Positions 54,605 to 63,528 of a stretch of 64,000 nucleotides of DNA are shown piece by piece. The notes below the pieces were generated by a model. That model had not been told where the DNA came from, did no database searches, and saw nothing but the letters and a program-made list of their open reading frames with translations. The translations under genes and the position numbers were made by a program. Source of the stretch: an uncultured Oscillospiraceae bacterium. Lineage in GTDB: Bacteria; Bacillota; Clostridia; Oscillospirales; Oscillospiraceae. The number at the start of each line of letters is the position of its first letter. The stretch's first letter is position 1. The stretch spans positions 62,001 through 126,000 of the forward strand of contig CANRIW010000001.1 in NCBI GenBank assembly GCA_947630785.1. The letters are read 5' to 3'.

Positions 54605-56095
54605 TCACGCCGGGTCATTGACTACCCCCACGAACAGGGGCAGCCCCGCCGGGCCGGTGATGGCGAACACGAAGGGCCGGTCCACCGTGAATTCCACCGT
54701 GTCGTCGGGAGGCGCGGCGGCCCCCGCCGCCGCGTCGATGATGGTATAGGCGGCGGCCTCCACCTTCTCCTCCTCCACGATGACCCGGGCGGCGTGCTTG
54801 GCCTGGGACACATACACCTGCGTCAGGTCGGTGAGGGGGGTGAAGTCGGCGGCGTCCATGTCGAACACGTCGGTGACGCCCAACGCTTTCAGCCCGTCGA
54901 TCAAATCGATGTCGGTGGAGATGTCGAATTTGGGCAGGGTCAGGATGATGTCATAGTACCCGGACCCGCCCCAGGGATAGGTGGTGACGCCGGTCTCCGG
55001 ATCATACTCCCCGGCGCTGTCCCAGCCGGTGGTCAGAAAGTCCACCGCCTCCCCGGAGGCGATCAGTTCCTCCGGGGTGGTGCCCTCGTCGGGCAGGAGG
55101 ACCCACATCCGGTAGCCGTAGTCCTCAAAATCCAGGGAGACCGCCCCGAATCGCTCCGCCCAATAGTATTGCCCTTCCATGGATTTGTGCATCAGGTCGG
55201 CGGTCACGTCGCCCTCCGGGGCGTGGAAGTCGCCGGGGGCGGTGTTGCCCGGGTCGAAGGGGTCGGCCCATTTGGCCTGATAGTACAGGGTGGACACCAG
55301 GGCGATGACGGTGTCGGGATGCAGCGTCAGGTCCTTGGAGTAGTCCTTCAGCAGGCCGTGGGTCTGGCCGTCGATCCAGTCCCGGAGGGCCTTGTCGTAC
55401 TCCGGGGTGCCCGCCTCGCCGGAGAAGGCGGAGGCGTAGTAATCGCCCGCCAGCCGGTCCAGCGTCTCCTGGACGTAGTGTCCGTCAAAGGTGTCGTTCA
55501 GCCACATGGAGTTTGCCAGGACGGAGGCGGTCTGCCCGTCGTCCCGGTAGTTGTCCCGCCACAGGTCACGGGCCAGGGCCCGGACATCCTCGATGGTGTC
55601 CGCCCCCAGCAGGGCCAGCAGCTGGTCCCGGCTCTCTCCGGCGGTGGTCTCCGCCAGCATGGACAGGGCCAGGTAGATGTTCAGCGGGGAGTACACCCGG
55701 TTTTCCCCCTCCCCGCCGGCGAGGAACTGCCCCGCGGTGGCGGACAGGTAACCGTCCAGCAGGCCGGTATAGTCCCGGCCGGAGGCCAGGGCGTTGACGC
55801 TCTTGAACCACTCCCTGCGAGCGTCGCGGTAGCGGTCGCTGTCCAGGATGCCCGCCACCACGTAGTCAGTGTCCTTGGGGCAGGGGACCATCTCCGGGTA
55901 TTCAGCGGCGGCCAGGGCGGTGGCCTTACCGGGGCCCCTGTAGTCCGGTGTGCCGGGGAGGGGGGACGGCTTCTCCACGGTGGTGTGCCGGAAGGGCCCG
56001 CCGGGCCAAAACACCACCCCGGCGGCCACGGCGACCACTAAAATGATGGCCACCACGGCGATCAAAATGCGGCGTTTTTTCGGTTTCCGTTCCAT
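54605..56095 (-). CDS. Membrane-anchored serpin
   Basis: 496 residues. A basic N-terminus and one helix (about 9-29) act as an uncleaved anchor, and the serpin domain (about 110-496) is outside. Serpin marks include NIYLALSMLAETT, SMWLNDTF, YYQAKWADPFD, KFDIS and the C-terminal DRPFVFAITGPAGLPLFVGVV. The reactive-loop hinge is EEKVEAAAYT, close to the inhibitory consensus with small residues, so it probably traps serine or cysteine proteases. ATG 56095 has AGGAGG 7 nt upstream, so the in-frame ATG at 56113 is not used. It is last in the ECF operon. Confidence 0.92.
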   Translation of the reverse strand: MERKPKKRRILIAVVAIILVVAVAAGVVFWPGGPFRHTTVEKPSPLPGTPDYRGPGKATALAAAEYPEMVPCPKDTDYVVAGILDSDRYRDARREWFKSVNALASGRDYTGLLDGYLSATAGQFLAGGEGENRVYSPLNIYLALSMLAETTAGESRDQLLALLGADTIEDVRALARDLWRDNYRDDGQTASVLANSMWLNDTFDGHYVQETLDRLAGDYYASAFSGEAGTPEYDKALRDWIDGQTHGLLKDYSKDLTLHPDTVIALVSTLYYQAKWADPFDPGNTAPGDFHAPEGDVTADLMHKSMEGQYYWAERFGAVSLDFEDYGYRMWVLLPDEGTTPEELIASGEAVDFLTTGWDSAGEYDPETGVTTYPWGGSGYYDIILTLPKFDISTDIDLIDGLKALGVTDVFDMDAADFTPLTDLTQVYVSQAKHAARVIVEEEKVEAAAYTIIDAAAGAAAPPDDTVEFTVDRPFVFAITGPAGLPLFVGVVNDPA

Positions 56096-56114
56096 TCTGC
56101 TCCTCCTTTTCATG

Positions 56115-57692
56115 TCACGGGTGGTTGACTACGCCCACGAACAGCGGCTGCCCCGTCGCGCTCTCGATGGCGAACAGGAAGGGCCGGTCCAGGGTGAAGT
56201 CGATGGTCTCCTCCAGCGGCGATCCCCCGCCGGCGAGGCCCAGGTAGGTGAAGGCGGCGGCCTCCACTCCCTTTTCGTCCAGGGTGACCCTTGCGGCGTG
56301 TTCCGCCTCGGAGACATAAGCCGGCAAATCGGTCAAGGGGGTGAAGTTTGAGACAGCGCTGTCGAACACGTCGGTGACGCCCAGGTTTTTCAGGCCCTCG
56401 GTCAGGTCGATGTCCGAGACCACGTCGAATTTGGGCACGGACAGATCGATCTCCAGGCGCTTCTGCCCCTGCCAGTCCAACTTATCGGCGGCCAGGAACT
56501 CCGCCGCCGCCCCGGAGGCCAGCAGGTCGTCCACGGACACCCCCTCGTCGGGCAGCAGGAACCACATGGCGCCCGCGGTGGCGAGATCCTTTCTCACCGC
56601 GCCGAAGCCCTCGCCCCAATAGTAAGTCCCCGTGCGGGACTGGTGGAGGTAGGTGGCGGTCACGTCCCCGTCGAGGGCGTGGAACGTGCCTGCGGCGCTC
56701 AGGCTGTCGCTGAACTCGTCCGCCCAGTTCGCCCGGAAACAGACGGTGGCCGCCAGGGCCAGCACCGTGTCCGGATCCAGGGACAGCCCTTGGGCGGCGT
56801 CCCTCAACAGGCCGCCGGTCTGCTCGTCGATCCAGCCCCGCAGGGCCGCGTCATAGCCCTCGTTGCCCATTTCCCCGGAAAAGGCGGAGGCGTAGTAGTC
56901 CCTGGCCAGCGTGTCCAGAGTGTCCTGATGGTACGCACCATCCAGGCCCTCGTTCAGCCACAGGGAGGCGGCCAGCAGGGAGGTCACCGCCCCGTCGTCC
57001 CGGTAGTTGGCCTGCCACAGGCCAGAGGCCCGCTGCCGCAGGGTCTCCACGGAATCGGCATCCAGCAGGTCCAGGAGCTGCTGCCGGCTGCTGCCGCCGG
57101 CGGTCTCCGCCAGCATGGACAGGGCCAGGTACACGTTCAGGGGGGAGAACACCCGGTTTTCCCCGCCGCTGTTTCCCAAAAATTCCGGCAGGGCGGCGGC
57201 GCAGAAGGGCGCCAGCCCGTCCTCCGCCGGGGCGAGGGCCTGACGGGCCGTGATAGTGGTGTCCCACCAGAGGTCGCAGGCCTCAAAATAGGCGTCGTAG
57301 TCGGCGTAGTCCTCCTCTTTGGGATAGGGGGTGATCTCCGGGTACACCGCCGCTGCCAGGGGGACGGCTCCGGCGAAGCCCGCGCCCGGCTCTCCGGCTT
57401 GGGGCGCGGAGGAGGGGGCGCTCCCTGGGGCCTCGCCGGAAACGGGTCCTCCCACGGGGTTGTCCCCGCCTGGGGCGGGCGCGCCCGCGGGGGCATCCGC
57501 GCCCGTCTGGCCCACCCCGGCCAGACGGGGGACCACCCCCACCAGCAGCACCACCGCCAGCACGGCGGCCGCCGCCCCCAGCCAGGCCGCCCTGGGCGGG
57601 CGTTTGCGGGCGGCGGAGGGCGTTTCGATCACTTTTCGCTTCAATTCATCGGGGGCGTGGATGCCCTCGTTGGCCTTTTTGTACCGTTCCAA
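56115..57692 (-). CDS. Serpin fused to an anti-sigma-like N-terminus
   Basis: 525 residues. The first ~30 (MERYKKANEGIHAPDELKRK) match the short cytosolic segment found on ECF-paired anti-sigma or RsgI-like proteins of clostridia. A helix (35-56) and a Pro/Gly/Ala linker lead to an extracellular serpin domain (about 120-525). It has NVYLALSMLAETAG, SLWLNEGLD, the hinge DEKGVEAAAFT and DRPFLFAIESATGQPLFVGVV. The start is TTG 57692, with GAGGAGG 8 nt upstream; no in-frame ATG fits. It directly follows the sigma gene, stop to start 3 bases. A protease-sensing anti-sigma factor is my inference. Confidence 0.85.
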   Translation of the reverse strand: MERYKKANEGIHAPDELKRKVIETPSAARKRPPRAAWLGAAAAVLAVVLLVGVVPRLAGVGQTGADAPAGAPAPGGDNPVGGPVSGEAPGSAPSSAPQAGEPGAGFAGAVPLAAAVYPEITPYPKEEDYADYDAYFEACDLWWDTTITARQALAPAEDGLAPFCAAALPEFLGNSGGENRVFSPLNVYLALSMLAETAGGSSRQQLLDLLDADSVETLRQRASGLWQANYRDDGAVTSLLAASLWLNEGLDGAYHQDTLDTLARDYYASAFSGEMGNEGYDAALRGWIDEQTGGLLRDAAQGLSLDPDTVLALAATVCFRANWADEFSDSLSAAGTFHALDGDVTATYLHQSRTGTYYWGEGFGAVRKDLATAGAMWFLLPDEGVSVDDLLASGAAAEFLAADKLDWQGQKRLEIDLSVPKFDVVSDIDLTEGLKNLGVTDVFDSAVSNFTPLTDLPAYVSEAEHAARVTLDEKGVEAAAFTYLGLAGGGSPLEETIDFTLDRPFLFAIESATGQPLFVGVVNHP

Positions 57693-57695
57693 CGC

Positions 57696-58163
57696 TCATA
57701 CCTCCTCGTTCAGCAGGTCCCGCAGAAAGGCCCGGCCCCGGCTCAGCTGGGACTTCACCGTGCCCTCCGGCAGGTCCAGGGCCTCGGCGATCTCGGCCAC
57801 CGACAGCCCCTCGAAATAGTGCAGATGGATCACCGCCCGGTACCGGGCGGGCAGGGACAGCACCGCGCTGTACACCTCGCGGTACTCATCCTCCACCCCC
57901 ACCTGGGCGGCCACCTCCAGGGGGAGGGTGCGCCTCCGCCAGGGGGAGGAGAGCAGGCTGTTGGCCCGGTTCACCGTGCAGCGGATGAGCCACGCCTTCC
58001 GGTGTTCGTCGCTCTGCAGCTCATCCTCGTGGCGGAAAAAGCGCAGAAAGACCTCCTGGAACACATCCTCCGCGTCCGGGACGTTGGCGGTGCGGGCCAG
58101 CGCCAGCCGCCACACCATATCGCCCCAGCGCTCCACCGCCTGGGTCCGCTCCTCCTGGGTCAC
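57696..58163 (-). CDS. ECF-family RNA polymerase sigma factor
   Basis: 155 residues with both core regions. Sigma2 has DMVWRLALARTANVPDAEDVFQEVFLRFF and RKAWLIRCTVNRANSLL. Sigma4 has LSLPARYRAVIHLHYFEGLSVAEIAEALDLPEGTVKSQLSRGRAFLRDLL. I chose GTG 58163 with AGGAGG about 10 nt upstream; the open frame extends to 58256 but that part is unlike sigma factors. It is followed by the anti-sigma-like serpin and a second serpin, all closed by one terminator. Confidence 0.92.
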   Translation of the reverse strand: MTQEERTQAVERWGDMVWRLALARTANVPDAEDVFQEVFLRFFRHEDELQSDEHRKAWLIRCTVNRANSLLSSPWRRRTLPLEVAAQVGVEDEYREVYSAVLSLPARYRAVIHLHYFEGLSVAEIAEALDLPEGTVKSQLSRGRAFLRDLLNEEV

Positions 58164-58189
58164 GGGCCTCGCCTCCTCTCTGTACGGAA

Positions 58190-58215
58190 TACCCTGCATA
58201 TCGGGAAAAGGTTGC
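58190..58215 (-). promoter_or_regulatory. Possible ECF-type autoregulated promoter
   Basis: On the minus strand GCAACCTTTT (58206-58215), an ECF-like -35 with a T-run, lies about 45 nt before the sigma GTG, with GGTATTCC as a loose -10. It resembles promoters recognised by ECF factors that control their own operon; by eye only. Confidence 0.35.
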
Positions 58216-58237
58216 GTGGAACGGGAAAATATTTGGA

Positions 58238-58268
58238 AAGCCCCGCCGTGGGACACACAGCGGGGCTT
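58238..58268 (-). terminator. Terminator after ricT
   Basis: AAGCCCCGC and its complement form a perfect 9-bp stem between the ricT stop and the sigma gene leader. TTTCC follows on the minus strand. Confidence 0.7.
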
Positions 58269-58274
58269 GACGGG

Positions 58275-59492
58275 TCAGCTCTGGGACTGGCCGCCGGACT
58301 TGCGGCGGTGGGGCCGCCAGTGGCGGCGGTGATGGGCGCTGCTGGCGGGGGCGGCGGGCTGCTTTTCCTCCCGCTCCACCAGAGTGGGTTCGTTCTGGGC
58401 GGCGGCCTGCCGGAGGGCGCGGGCGGCGGGGCGCTCGGCCTTGCCCTTCTCCTGGGCGGGTCTGGCATCCTTGCCGCTGTTTTTCCTGCGGGCGTGGTTT
58501 TTGCCCTTTTTGGGCTCCTCGGCGGGCTGGGTCTGTTCTCCCAGATAGCGGTCCAGCACGGCGGACAGGTCGGCGGGGGCGTCCAGCCGGCGGCCGGTGC
58601 GGGCGGCCTCCGCCTGGGGGTCCCGCAGCTTTTCCAGTTCGGAGGCGGGCGGGGCCACATAGTCCTCCGGCCGGCGGCCCTTGCCGGAGCGGACCACCCG
58701 GATCTCGCTGGTCAGGTAGCTCTTGGGCTGTTCGGTGGAGTCCTCCAGCTTCACCTTCACCTGCTCCTTCAGCAGGTTCACGGAGGCCACGGTGCCCACC
58801 CCGTCGGGGCATTCCACGAAGGAGTCCTGCCGGGGGCAGCGCTTCACCGCGTCCTCATAGGCGTCCTGCTCGTACTTCAGGCAGCACATGAGCCGCCCGC
58901 AGGTGCCGGAGATCTTGGTGGGGTTCAAAGACAGGTTCTGGGTCTTGGCCATCTTGATGGACACCGGCTGGAACTCGCCCAAAAACTGGGCGCAGCAGAA
59001 GGGCTTGCCGCAGATGCCGAAGCCCCCCAGCATCCGGGCCTCGTCCCGGACGCCGATCTGTCTCAGCTCGATGCGGGCCCGGAGGATGCCCGCCAGGTCC
59101 TTCACCAGGGCCCGGAAGTCCACCCGCCCGTCGGAGGTGAAGAAAAAGATGATCTTGGAGCCGTCGAAGCTGTACTCCACGTCCACCAGCTTCATCTCCA
59201 GGCCGTGCCGCTCGATGAGCTGCTGGCAGATGCGCAGGGCGTCCTTTTCCCGGCGGCGGTTGTCCCGCACCTGTTTCTCGTCCCGGTCGGTGGCAAGGCG
59301 CACCAGGGGCCGCAGGGGCTGGACCACCGCCTCGTCGTCGATGGCGGTGTTGCCCTTGACGCAGGTGCCGTACTCCAGGCCCTTGCCCGTCTCCACGATG
59401 ACGGCCTGGCCTTCGGCCACCTGCTGGCCCAGGGGATCGAAGTAGTATTGCTTTCCGCCGCTTCGGAAGCGGACGCTGATGATCTCAGTCAT
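58275..59492 (-). CDS. ricT: PSP1-domain iron-sulfur protein RicT (YaaT)
   Basis: 405 residues. The PSP1 core spans about 1-260: ISVRFRSGGKQYYFDP, GTCVKGNTAIDD and EYSFDGSKIIFFFTSDGRVDFR. The cysteine clusters CGKPFCCAQFL and GTCGRLMCCLKYEQ probably bind [4Fe-4S], as in Bacillus RicT. A basic, Ala/Pro/Lys-rich tail of ~120 residues follows. RicT with RicA and RicF helps RNase Y process mRNA. I chose ATG 59492 with GGAGGA 7 nt upstream; the longer open frame beyond it is out of family. It follows holB, as in Bacillus. Confidence 0.93.
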   Translation of the reverse strand: MTEIISVRFRSGGKQYYFDPLGQQVAEGQAVIVETGKGLEYGTCVKGNTAIDDEAVVQPLRPLVRLATDRDEKQVRDNRRREKDALRICQQLIERHGLEMKLVDVEYSFDGSKIIFFFTSDGRVDFRALVKDLAGILRARIELRQIGVRDEARMLGGFGICGKPFCCAQFLGEFQPVSIKMAKTQNLSLNPTKISGTCGRLMCCLKYEQDAYEDAVKRCPRQDSFVECPDGVGTVASVNLLKEQVKVKLEDSTEQPKSYLTSEIRVVRSGKGRRPEDYVAPPASELEKLRDPQAEAARTGRRLDAPADLSAVLDRYLGEQTQPAEEPKKGKNHARRKNSGKDARPAQEKGKAERPAARALRQAAAQNEPTLVEREEKQPAAPASSAHHRRHWRPHRRKSGGQSQS

Positions 59493-59524
59493 GGGATGTC
59501 CTCCAATATCGAAAGATGGGGGTG

Positions 59525-60286
59525 TCAAGCCTCCCGGAACAGGGAGGCGGCGATAAAGCCCAGGGTGTGTCCCGGGCCGGGGTTGAACACCGCGTTCTCC
59601 CGGCAGGCTTTCAGGGCCCGGAGGGCCTTGGCGCCCCGGGCCGGGCAGGCGGCCAGCCGTTTGGCGATCCGGTTCTCCGCCTCGGCCAGCAGGGCGGCCA
59701 GCTGGTCCGCTCTGGGCTTTTCCAGCTCCAGGGCGGTGAGCCCTTTGGCCACCGCGAACTCGTCCCCGGTGAGCAGCAGCTCCGCCAGCTCCTCCGCCAG
59801 CTCGGCCAGCTCCGGGTCCACCGGGGCCTCTTCCGGGGGGAGGGGGAAGGGCTCGCACCTTGAGCGCACCGTGTCCAGCAGTTTGCCCGGCTCGCCCGCC
59901 AGCAGCAGGAAGGCGGCGTAGGCGGGGCCATCCTCCAGCACCTTCAGCAGGGCGTTCTGGGCGGCGGGGTTCATGGCGTCCGCCGGGTCGATGATGTACA
60001 CCTTGCGCCTGCCCTCGTTGGGGCGGACGTAGGCGTCGGACCGGAGGGCGCGGGCCTGGTCCACGCCGATCTCCCGCCTGTCCGGCAGGGGGGAGAGAAC
60101 GGTCACGTCCGGGTGGATGCCTGCCGCCGCCTTGCGGCAGTGTTTACATGTCCCGCAGGGGGCGGGGCCGTTCCCCTCGCACAGATAGGCGGCGGCCAGG
60201 CGTCTGGCCAGGGCGGCGCGGCTCTCCCCGGTGCCGCCGGTGATGAGATAGGCGTGGGACAGGGAGGCGGGCAGGTCGATATTCAC
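59525..60286 (-). CDS. holB: DNA polymerase III delta' subunit-like protein (HolB), short form
   Basis: 253 residues. The AAA+ fold starts SLSHAYLITGGTGESRAAL, with a Walker A lacking the usual GK, as in delta' proteins. The zinc motif is CGTCKHCRK (with an upstream Cys), then VDQARALRSDAYVRP, YIIDPADAMNPAAQNALLKVLED and the sensor-1 region with RSRCEP. At 253 residues it is shorter than the ~320-330 of well-studied delta', with a reduced C-terminal collar domain. It is part of the clamp loader. The start is GTG 60286 behind AAGGAGGG. Confidence 0.88.
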   Translation of the reverse strand: MNIDLPASLSHAYLITGGTGESRAALARRLAAAYLCEGNGPAPCGTCKHCRKAAAGIHPDVTVLSPLPDRREIGVDQARALRSDAYVRPNEGRRKVYIIDPADAMNPAAQNALLKVLEDGPAYAAFLLLAGEPGKLLDTVRSRCEPFPLPPEEAPVDPELAELAEELAELLLTGDEFAVAKGLTALELEKPRADQLAALLAEAENRIAKRLAACPARGAKALRALKACRENAVFNPGPGHTLGFIAASLFREA

Positions 60287-60309
60287 GAAAAGCCCTCCTT
60301 CCGACTGGT

Positions 60310-61623
60310 TCAGGGACAGATCACGTCCACTAACTTTTTATTATACCCTATTTCCCTCAAATAGGCCAGAGTTTTTTTCGTGATGACCTCGCCGGGGGCC
60401 ACCACGGGCACGCCGGGGGGATAGGGGGCGATCTGTCCGGCGGAGATGCACCCCTCGGAGGCCCCCAGTGCAACGGTTTTTCGGGGGGCGAACAGGGCCT
60501 TCCGGGGGGTGAGGGCCACGGGCGGCAAACCGGGGGGAGGCGGGCATTTTGCGGGGCTTGACCAGTCCTCCGCCGCCAGCAGTTTGTCCAGCCGGGCCAC
60601 CTGCTCCGGCCCATCGGCGCAGGTGCAGATGAATACAACATGGCCCCTGTCCGAAAGCTCCGAAAGGCAACCTTGCGCCCGGAGCCGGTCCGCCAGGGCG
60701 AAGCCGTCCCCGCACAGGAGGGTGAGCCGGGCCGGGTCCAGGACGAGGCCGGACCGGTCCGTCAAGGCAAGATACTTGCCCCGCAGCGCGGAGATCGCAC
60801 GGACCGTTGCACGGTATTTGGCCGCCCCCTCCCGCTCCATGTAGTCCCGCACCAGGTCCAGGGCGGCCATCATCACATAGGAGGGGGAGGAAGTGCCATA
60901 AATGATCCCCACCCGGCGAAGGTCGTCCAGCGATGACCCATTGGCAAACAGCAGGGCGGTCTGTCCCGGCGCGGGGAGGGCCTTGTGGGCGGACATGACC
61001 ACCGCGTCGGCGGCGGAATAGTCCGTATATCCCAGGAAGGGCAGGTGGGCACCGTGGGCCCCGTCCACCATCAGCCTGGCCCCGTGGGCGTGACAGACCG
61101 CCGCGATGGCGGGGATATCCGACAACACACCGTAGTATGTAGGCGATGTAATACAAACTATTTTGATTTCCGGGCGGTCATCCAGCAGTTTTGCCACTTG
61201 GTTCGGGTCGATGGGCCCGGCCACGCCCTCCTGTTCCAGCCAGGGCCGGGAGAGGTAGTGGGGGGTCAGGTCCAGCAGAGCCAGGGCGTTGTAAGCCGAG
61301 CGGTGGGCCCCCCGGTCCAGGGCGATATGGCTCCCAGCCCCCGCCAGCAGGGCCAGCCCGGCGTGGACCCCCTGGGTGGAGCCGCCGGTGAGGAACAGGC
61401 AGGAGTCAAAGCCGAACCGCTCCGCCCACAGCTCCTCCGCCCGGGCGATGGCGTCCCACCCATCCCCGAACAGGTCCCCGGAGAGGCCGTTCTCGGTGTA
61501 GTCCAACTCCGCCGGCCAGGGGAGGTCATAGGGCAGGGGTCGCCCGTGGTGGCCCGGCATGTCCAGTCGCAGCAGGTCCCGCCCGGCCAGAGTTTTCAAC
61601 AGATCATAGAGAGGTGTGGGCAT
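60310..61623 (-). CDS. Orn/Lys/Arg decarboxylase-family PLP enzyme (YaaO-like)
   Basis: A 437-residue fold-type I PLP enzyme. MPTPLYDLLKTLAGRDLLRLDMPGH opens it. GGSTQGVHAGL binds PLP phosphate, the cofactor aspartate and His are in MVDGAHGAHLPF, and Lys214 in MSAHKALPAPGQT is the Schiff-base lysine. The C-terminal decarboxylase part is short, as in Bacillus YaaO and SpeA-like enzymes. The substrate, arginine or lysine, is undetermined. The order yaaO-holB-ricT mirrors Bacillus, minus tmk, yaaQ and yaaR. Confidence 0.88.
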   Translation of the reverse strand: MPTPLYDLLKTLAGRDLLRLDMPGHHGRPLPYDLPWPAELDYTENGLSGDLFGDGWDAIARAEELWAERFGFDSCLFLTGGSTQGVHAGLALLAGAGSHIALDRGAHRSAYNALALLDLTPHYLSRPWLEQEGVAGPIDPNQVAKLLDDRPEIKIVCITSPTYYGVLSDIPAIAAVCHAHGARLMVDGAHGAHLPFLGYTDYSAADAVVMSAHKALPAPGQTALLFANGSSLDDLRRVGIIYGTSSPSYVMMAALDLVRDYMEREGAAKYRATVRAISALRGKYLALTDRSGLVLDPARLTLLCGDGFALADRLRAQGCLSELSDRGHVVFICTCADGPEQVARLDKLLAAEDWSSPAKCPPPPGLPPVALTPRKALFAPRKTVALGASEGCISAGQIAPYPPGVPVVAPGEVITKKTLAYLREIGYNKKLVDVICP

Positions 61624-61704
61624 TTCGTCACCGTCCCGTGTCAGGATAGAACCAGTTTACTCCCCAAAGGGGCCGCCGTCAATGCCGCTGTGGTCCGGGC
61701 GGGG

Positions 61705-61739
61705 CAAAAAAGGTCCCCGAGCCGGGGCTCGGGGACCTC
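61705..61739 (-). terminator. Terminator of the hydrogenase operon
   Basis: A perfect 13-bp stem (AGGTCCCCGAGCC and its complement), followed on the minus strand by TTTTTT. Confidence 0.92.
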
Positions 61740-61757
61740 TGCGGTCAAATCTGGACC

Positions 61758-63512
61758 TCAGACGCGGTAGCGGGTCTGGGGCACATAGGTGCAGTGGAGG
61801 ATCTCGTGGGCCTTGTGGCCGCCGGGCTCGCCCAGATAGGTGGCGTAGACCTCCTTGAGCACCGGGTTCTCGTGGCTGCGGCGGTGGGCCATGCCCTCAT
61901 CCTGCTTGTACAGGGCTGCGGCCCGGAGGCCCCGCAGGTCGGTAAAGGACCGGGTGATGGCGGAGTGCAGGGGCTGGCCGCCGCCGTTGACGCAGCCGCC
62001 GGGGCAGGCCATGAACTCGATGAAGTCGTACTGCATCTCGCCGGACTTGACCCCGTCCAGCACGATCCTGGCGTTGGCAAGGCCGGAGGCCACACAGACC
62101 TTCACGGTCCGGCCGGGCAGCTCGTAGGTGGCCTCCTTGATGTCCTTGATGCCGCGGACCTCGTGGAACTCCAGGGGGGCCTGATCGTCCCCCATCAGCT
62201 TGGCGGCCACGGTGCGCAGGGCGGCCTCCATCACGCCGCCGGTGGCGCCGAAGATCACCGACGCGCCGGTGGAGATGCCCAGCATGGGATCGAACTCCCC
62301 GTCGGGCAGGTGGTCGAACATCATGCCGGCCTGGGTGATCATCCGGGACAGCTCGCGGGTGGTGAGGGCGGCGTCCACGGGCATGCAGCCGTTTTTCATC
62401 CGCTGCTCCTCACGCTTGACCTCGTACTTCTTGGCGGTGCAGGGCATGATGGTCACCACATAGATGTCCTTGGGGTCGATGCCCGCCTTCTCGGCGTAGT
62501 AGCTCTTCACCAGGGCGCCGAACATCTGCTGAGGGGACTTGCAGGAAGACAGATGGGGGATCATGTCGGGGTAGTGCTGCTCGCAGAACCGGATCCAGCC
62601 GGGGGAGCAGGAGGTGATCATGGGCAGGGTCCCGCCGTTCTGGAGGCGCTCCAGGAACTCGGTGCCCTCCTCCATGATGGTGAAGTCGGCGGCGGTGTCC
62701 ACGTCGAACACCTTGTCGAAGCCCAGACGTTTCAGGGCGGTGACCATCTTGCCCTCCACGTTGGAGCCGACCGGCATCCCGAAGCACTCGCCCAGAGTGA
62801 CCCGGACGGAGGGGGCGGGGCCCACCACCACATGCTTGGAGGGGTCGTGCAGAGCGGCCAGCACCTCTGCGGTGGAGTCCTGCTCCTGGAGGGCGCCGGT
62901 GGGGCAGGCCACGATGCACTGGCCGCAGGAGACGCAGTCCACCTCGGCCAGGTCCCGGTCAAAGGCGCAGCCGATATGGGTGCGGAAGCCGCGGTCGTTG
63001 GGGCCGATGACGCCCACCTCCTGGCGCTTGCGGCACACGGCGGTGCAGCGGCGGCACAGGACGCACTTGGAGTTGTCCCGCACCAGGTGCAGGGCGGAGG
63101 CCTCCAGCTGGGGCTTCAGATCGTCGGCGGCGTAGCGGACCGCGTCGATGCCCAGATCGGCGGCCAGCTGGCGCAGCTCACAGTGGGCGTTGCGGTTGCA
63201 GGTCAGGCAGTCCATCCGGTGGTTGGACAGCATCAGCTCCAGGGTGAGCTGGCGGGAGTGGCGCACCTTGGGGGTGTTGGTCAGCACCTCCATCCCCTCG
63301 GACACGGGGTAGACGCAGGAGGCCATCAGAGAGCGGGCCCCCTTCACCTCCACCACGCAGATGCGGCAGGCGCCGATCTCGTTGACGTCCTTCAGGTAGC
63401 ACAGAGAGGGGATCTTGATGCCGGCGGCCCGGGCGGCCTCCAGCACGGTGGTCCCTTCCGGGACGGTGACGGGGATGTTGTCGATCGTCAGATGAATCAT
63501 TTTCTGTTCCAT
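61758..63512 (-). CDS. hydA: [FeFe]-hydrogenase catalytic subunit (HydA/HndD type)
   Basis: 584 residues. In order: an N-terminal [2Fe-2S] domain (IPSLCYLKDVNEIGACRIC, MASCVYP); a His-ligated [4Fe-4S] (HRMDCLTCNRNAHCEL); two [4Fe-4S] ferredoxin clusters (CVLCRRCTAVC, CVSCGQCIVACP); and the H-cluster domain with TSCSPGW (Cys302), MPCTAKK (Cys358) and MACPGGCVNGGG (Cys503, Cys507). A short C-terminal small-subunit-like part closes it. With the adjacent NuoF-like subunit this is the trimeric or NADP-linked electron-bifurcating type that makes H2 from ferredoxin and NADH. AGGAGGGA precedes ATG 63512. Confidence 0.97.
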   Translation of the reverse strand: MEQKMIHLTIDNIPVTVPEGTTVLEAARAAGIKIPSLCYLKDVNEIGACRICVVEVKGARSLMASCVYPVSEGMEVLTNTPKVRHSRQLTLELMLSNHRMDCLTCNRNAHCELRQLAADLGIDAVRYAADDLKPQLEASALHLVRDNSKCVLCRRCTAVCRKRQEVGVIGPNDRGFRTHIGCAFDRDLAEVDCVSCGQCIVACPTGALQEQDSTAEVLAALHDPSKHVVVGPAPSVRVTLGECFGMPVGSNVEGKMVTALKRLGFDKVFDVDTAADFTIMEEGTEFLERLQNGGTLPMITSCSPGWIRFCEQHYPDMIPHLSSCKSPQQMFGALVKSYYAEKAGIDPKDIYVVTIMPCTAKKYEVKREEQRMKNGCMPVDAALTTRELSRMITQAGMMFDHLPDGEFDPMLGISTGASVIFGATGGVMEAALRTVAAKLMGDDQAPLEFHEVRGIKDIKEATYELPGRTVKVCVASGLANARIVLDGVKSGEMQYDFIEFMACPGGCVNGGGQPLHSAITRSFTDLRGLRAAALYKQDEGMAHRRSHENPVLKEVYATYLGEPGGHKAHEILHCTYVPQTRYRV

Positions 63513-63528
63513 GTTCGTCCCTCCTCTC

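Noticed and set aside
56643..59921. Open plus-strand frame of about 1090 codons opposite serpin, sigma and ricT genes
   Set aside because: It runs across three real minus-strand genes and their boundaries, has no ribosome site and no recognisable motif.
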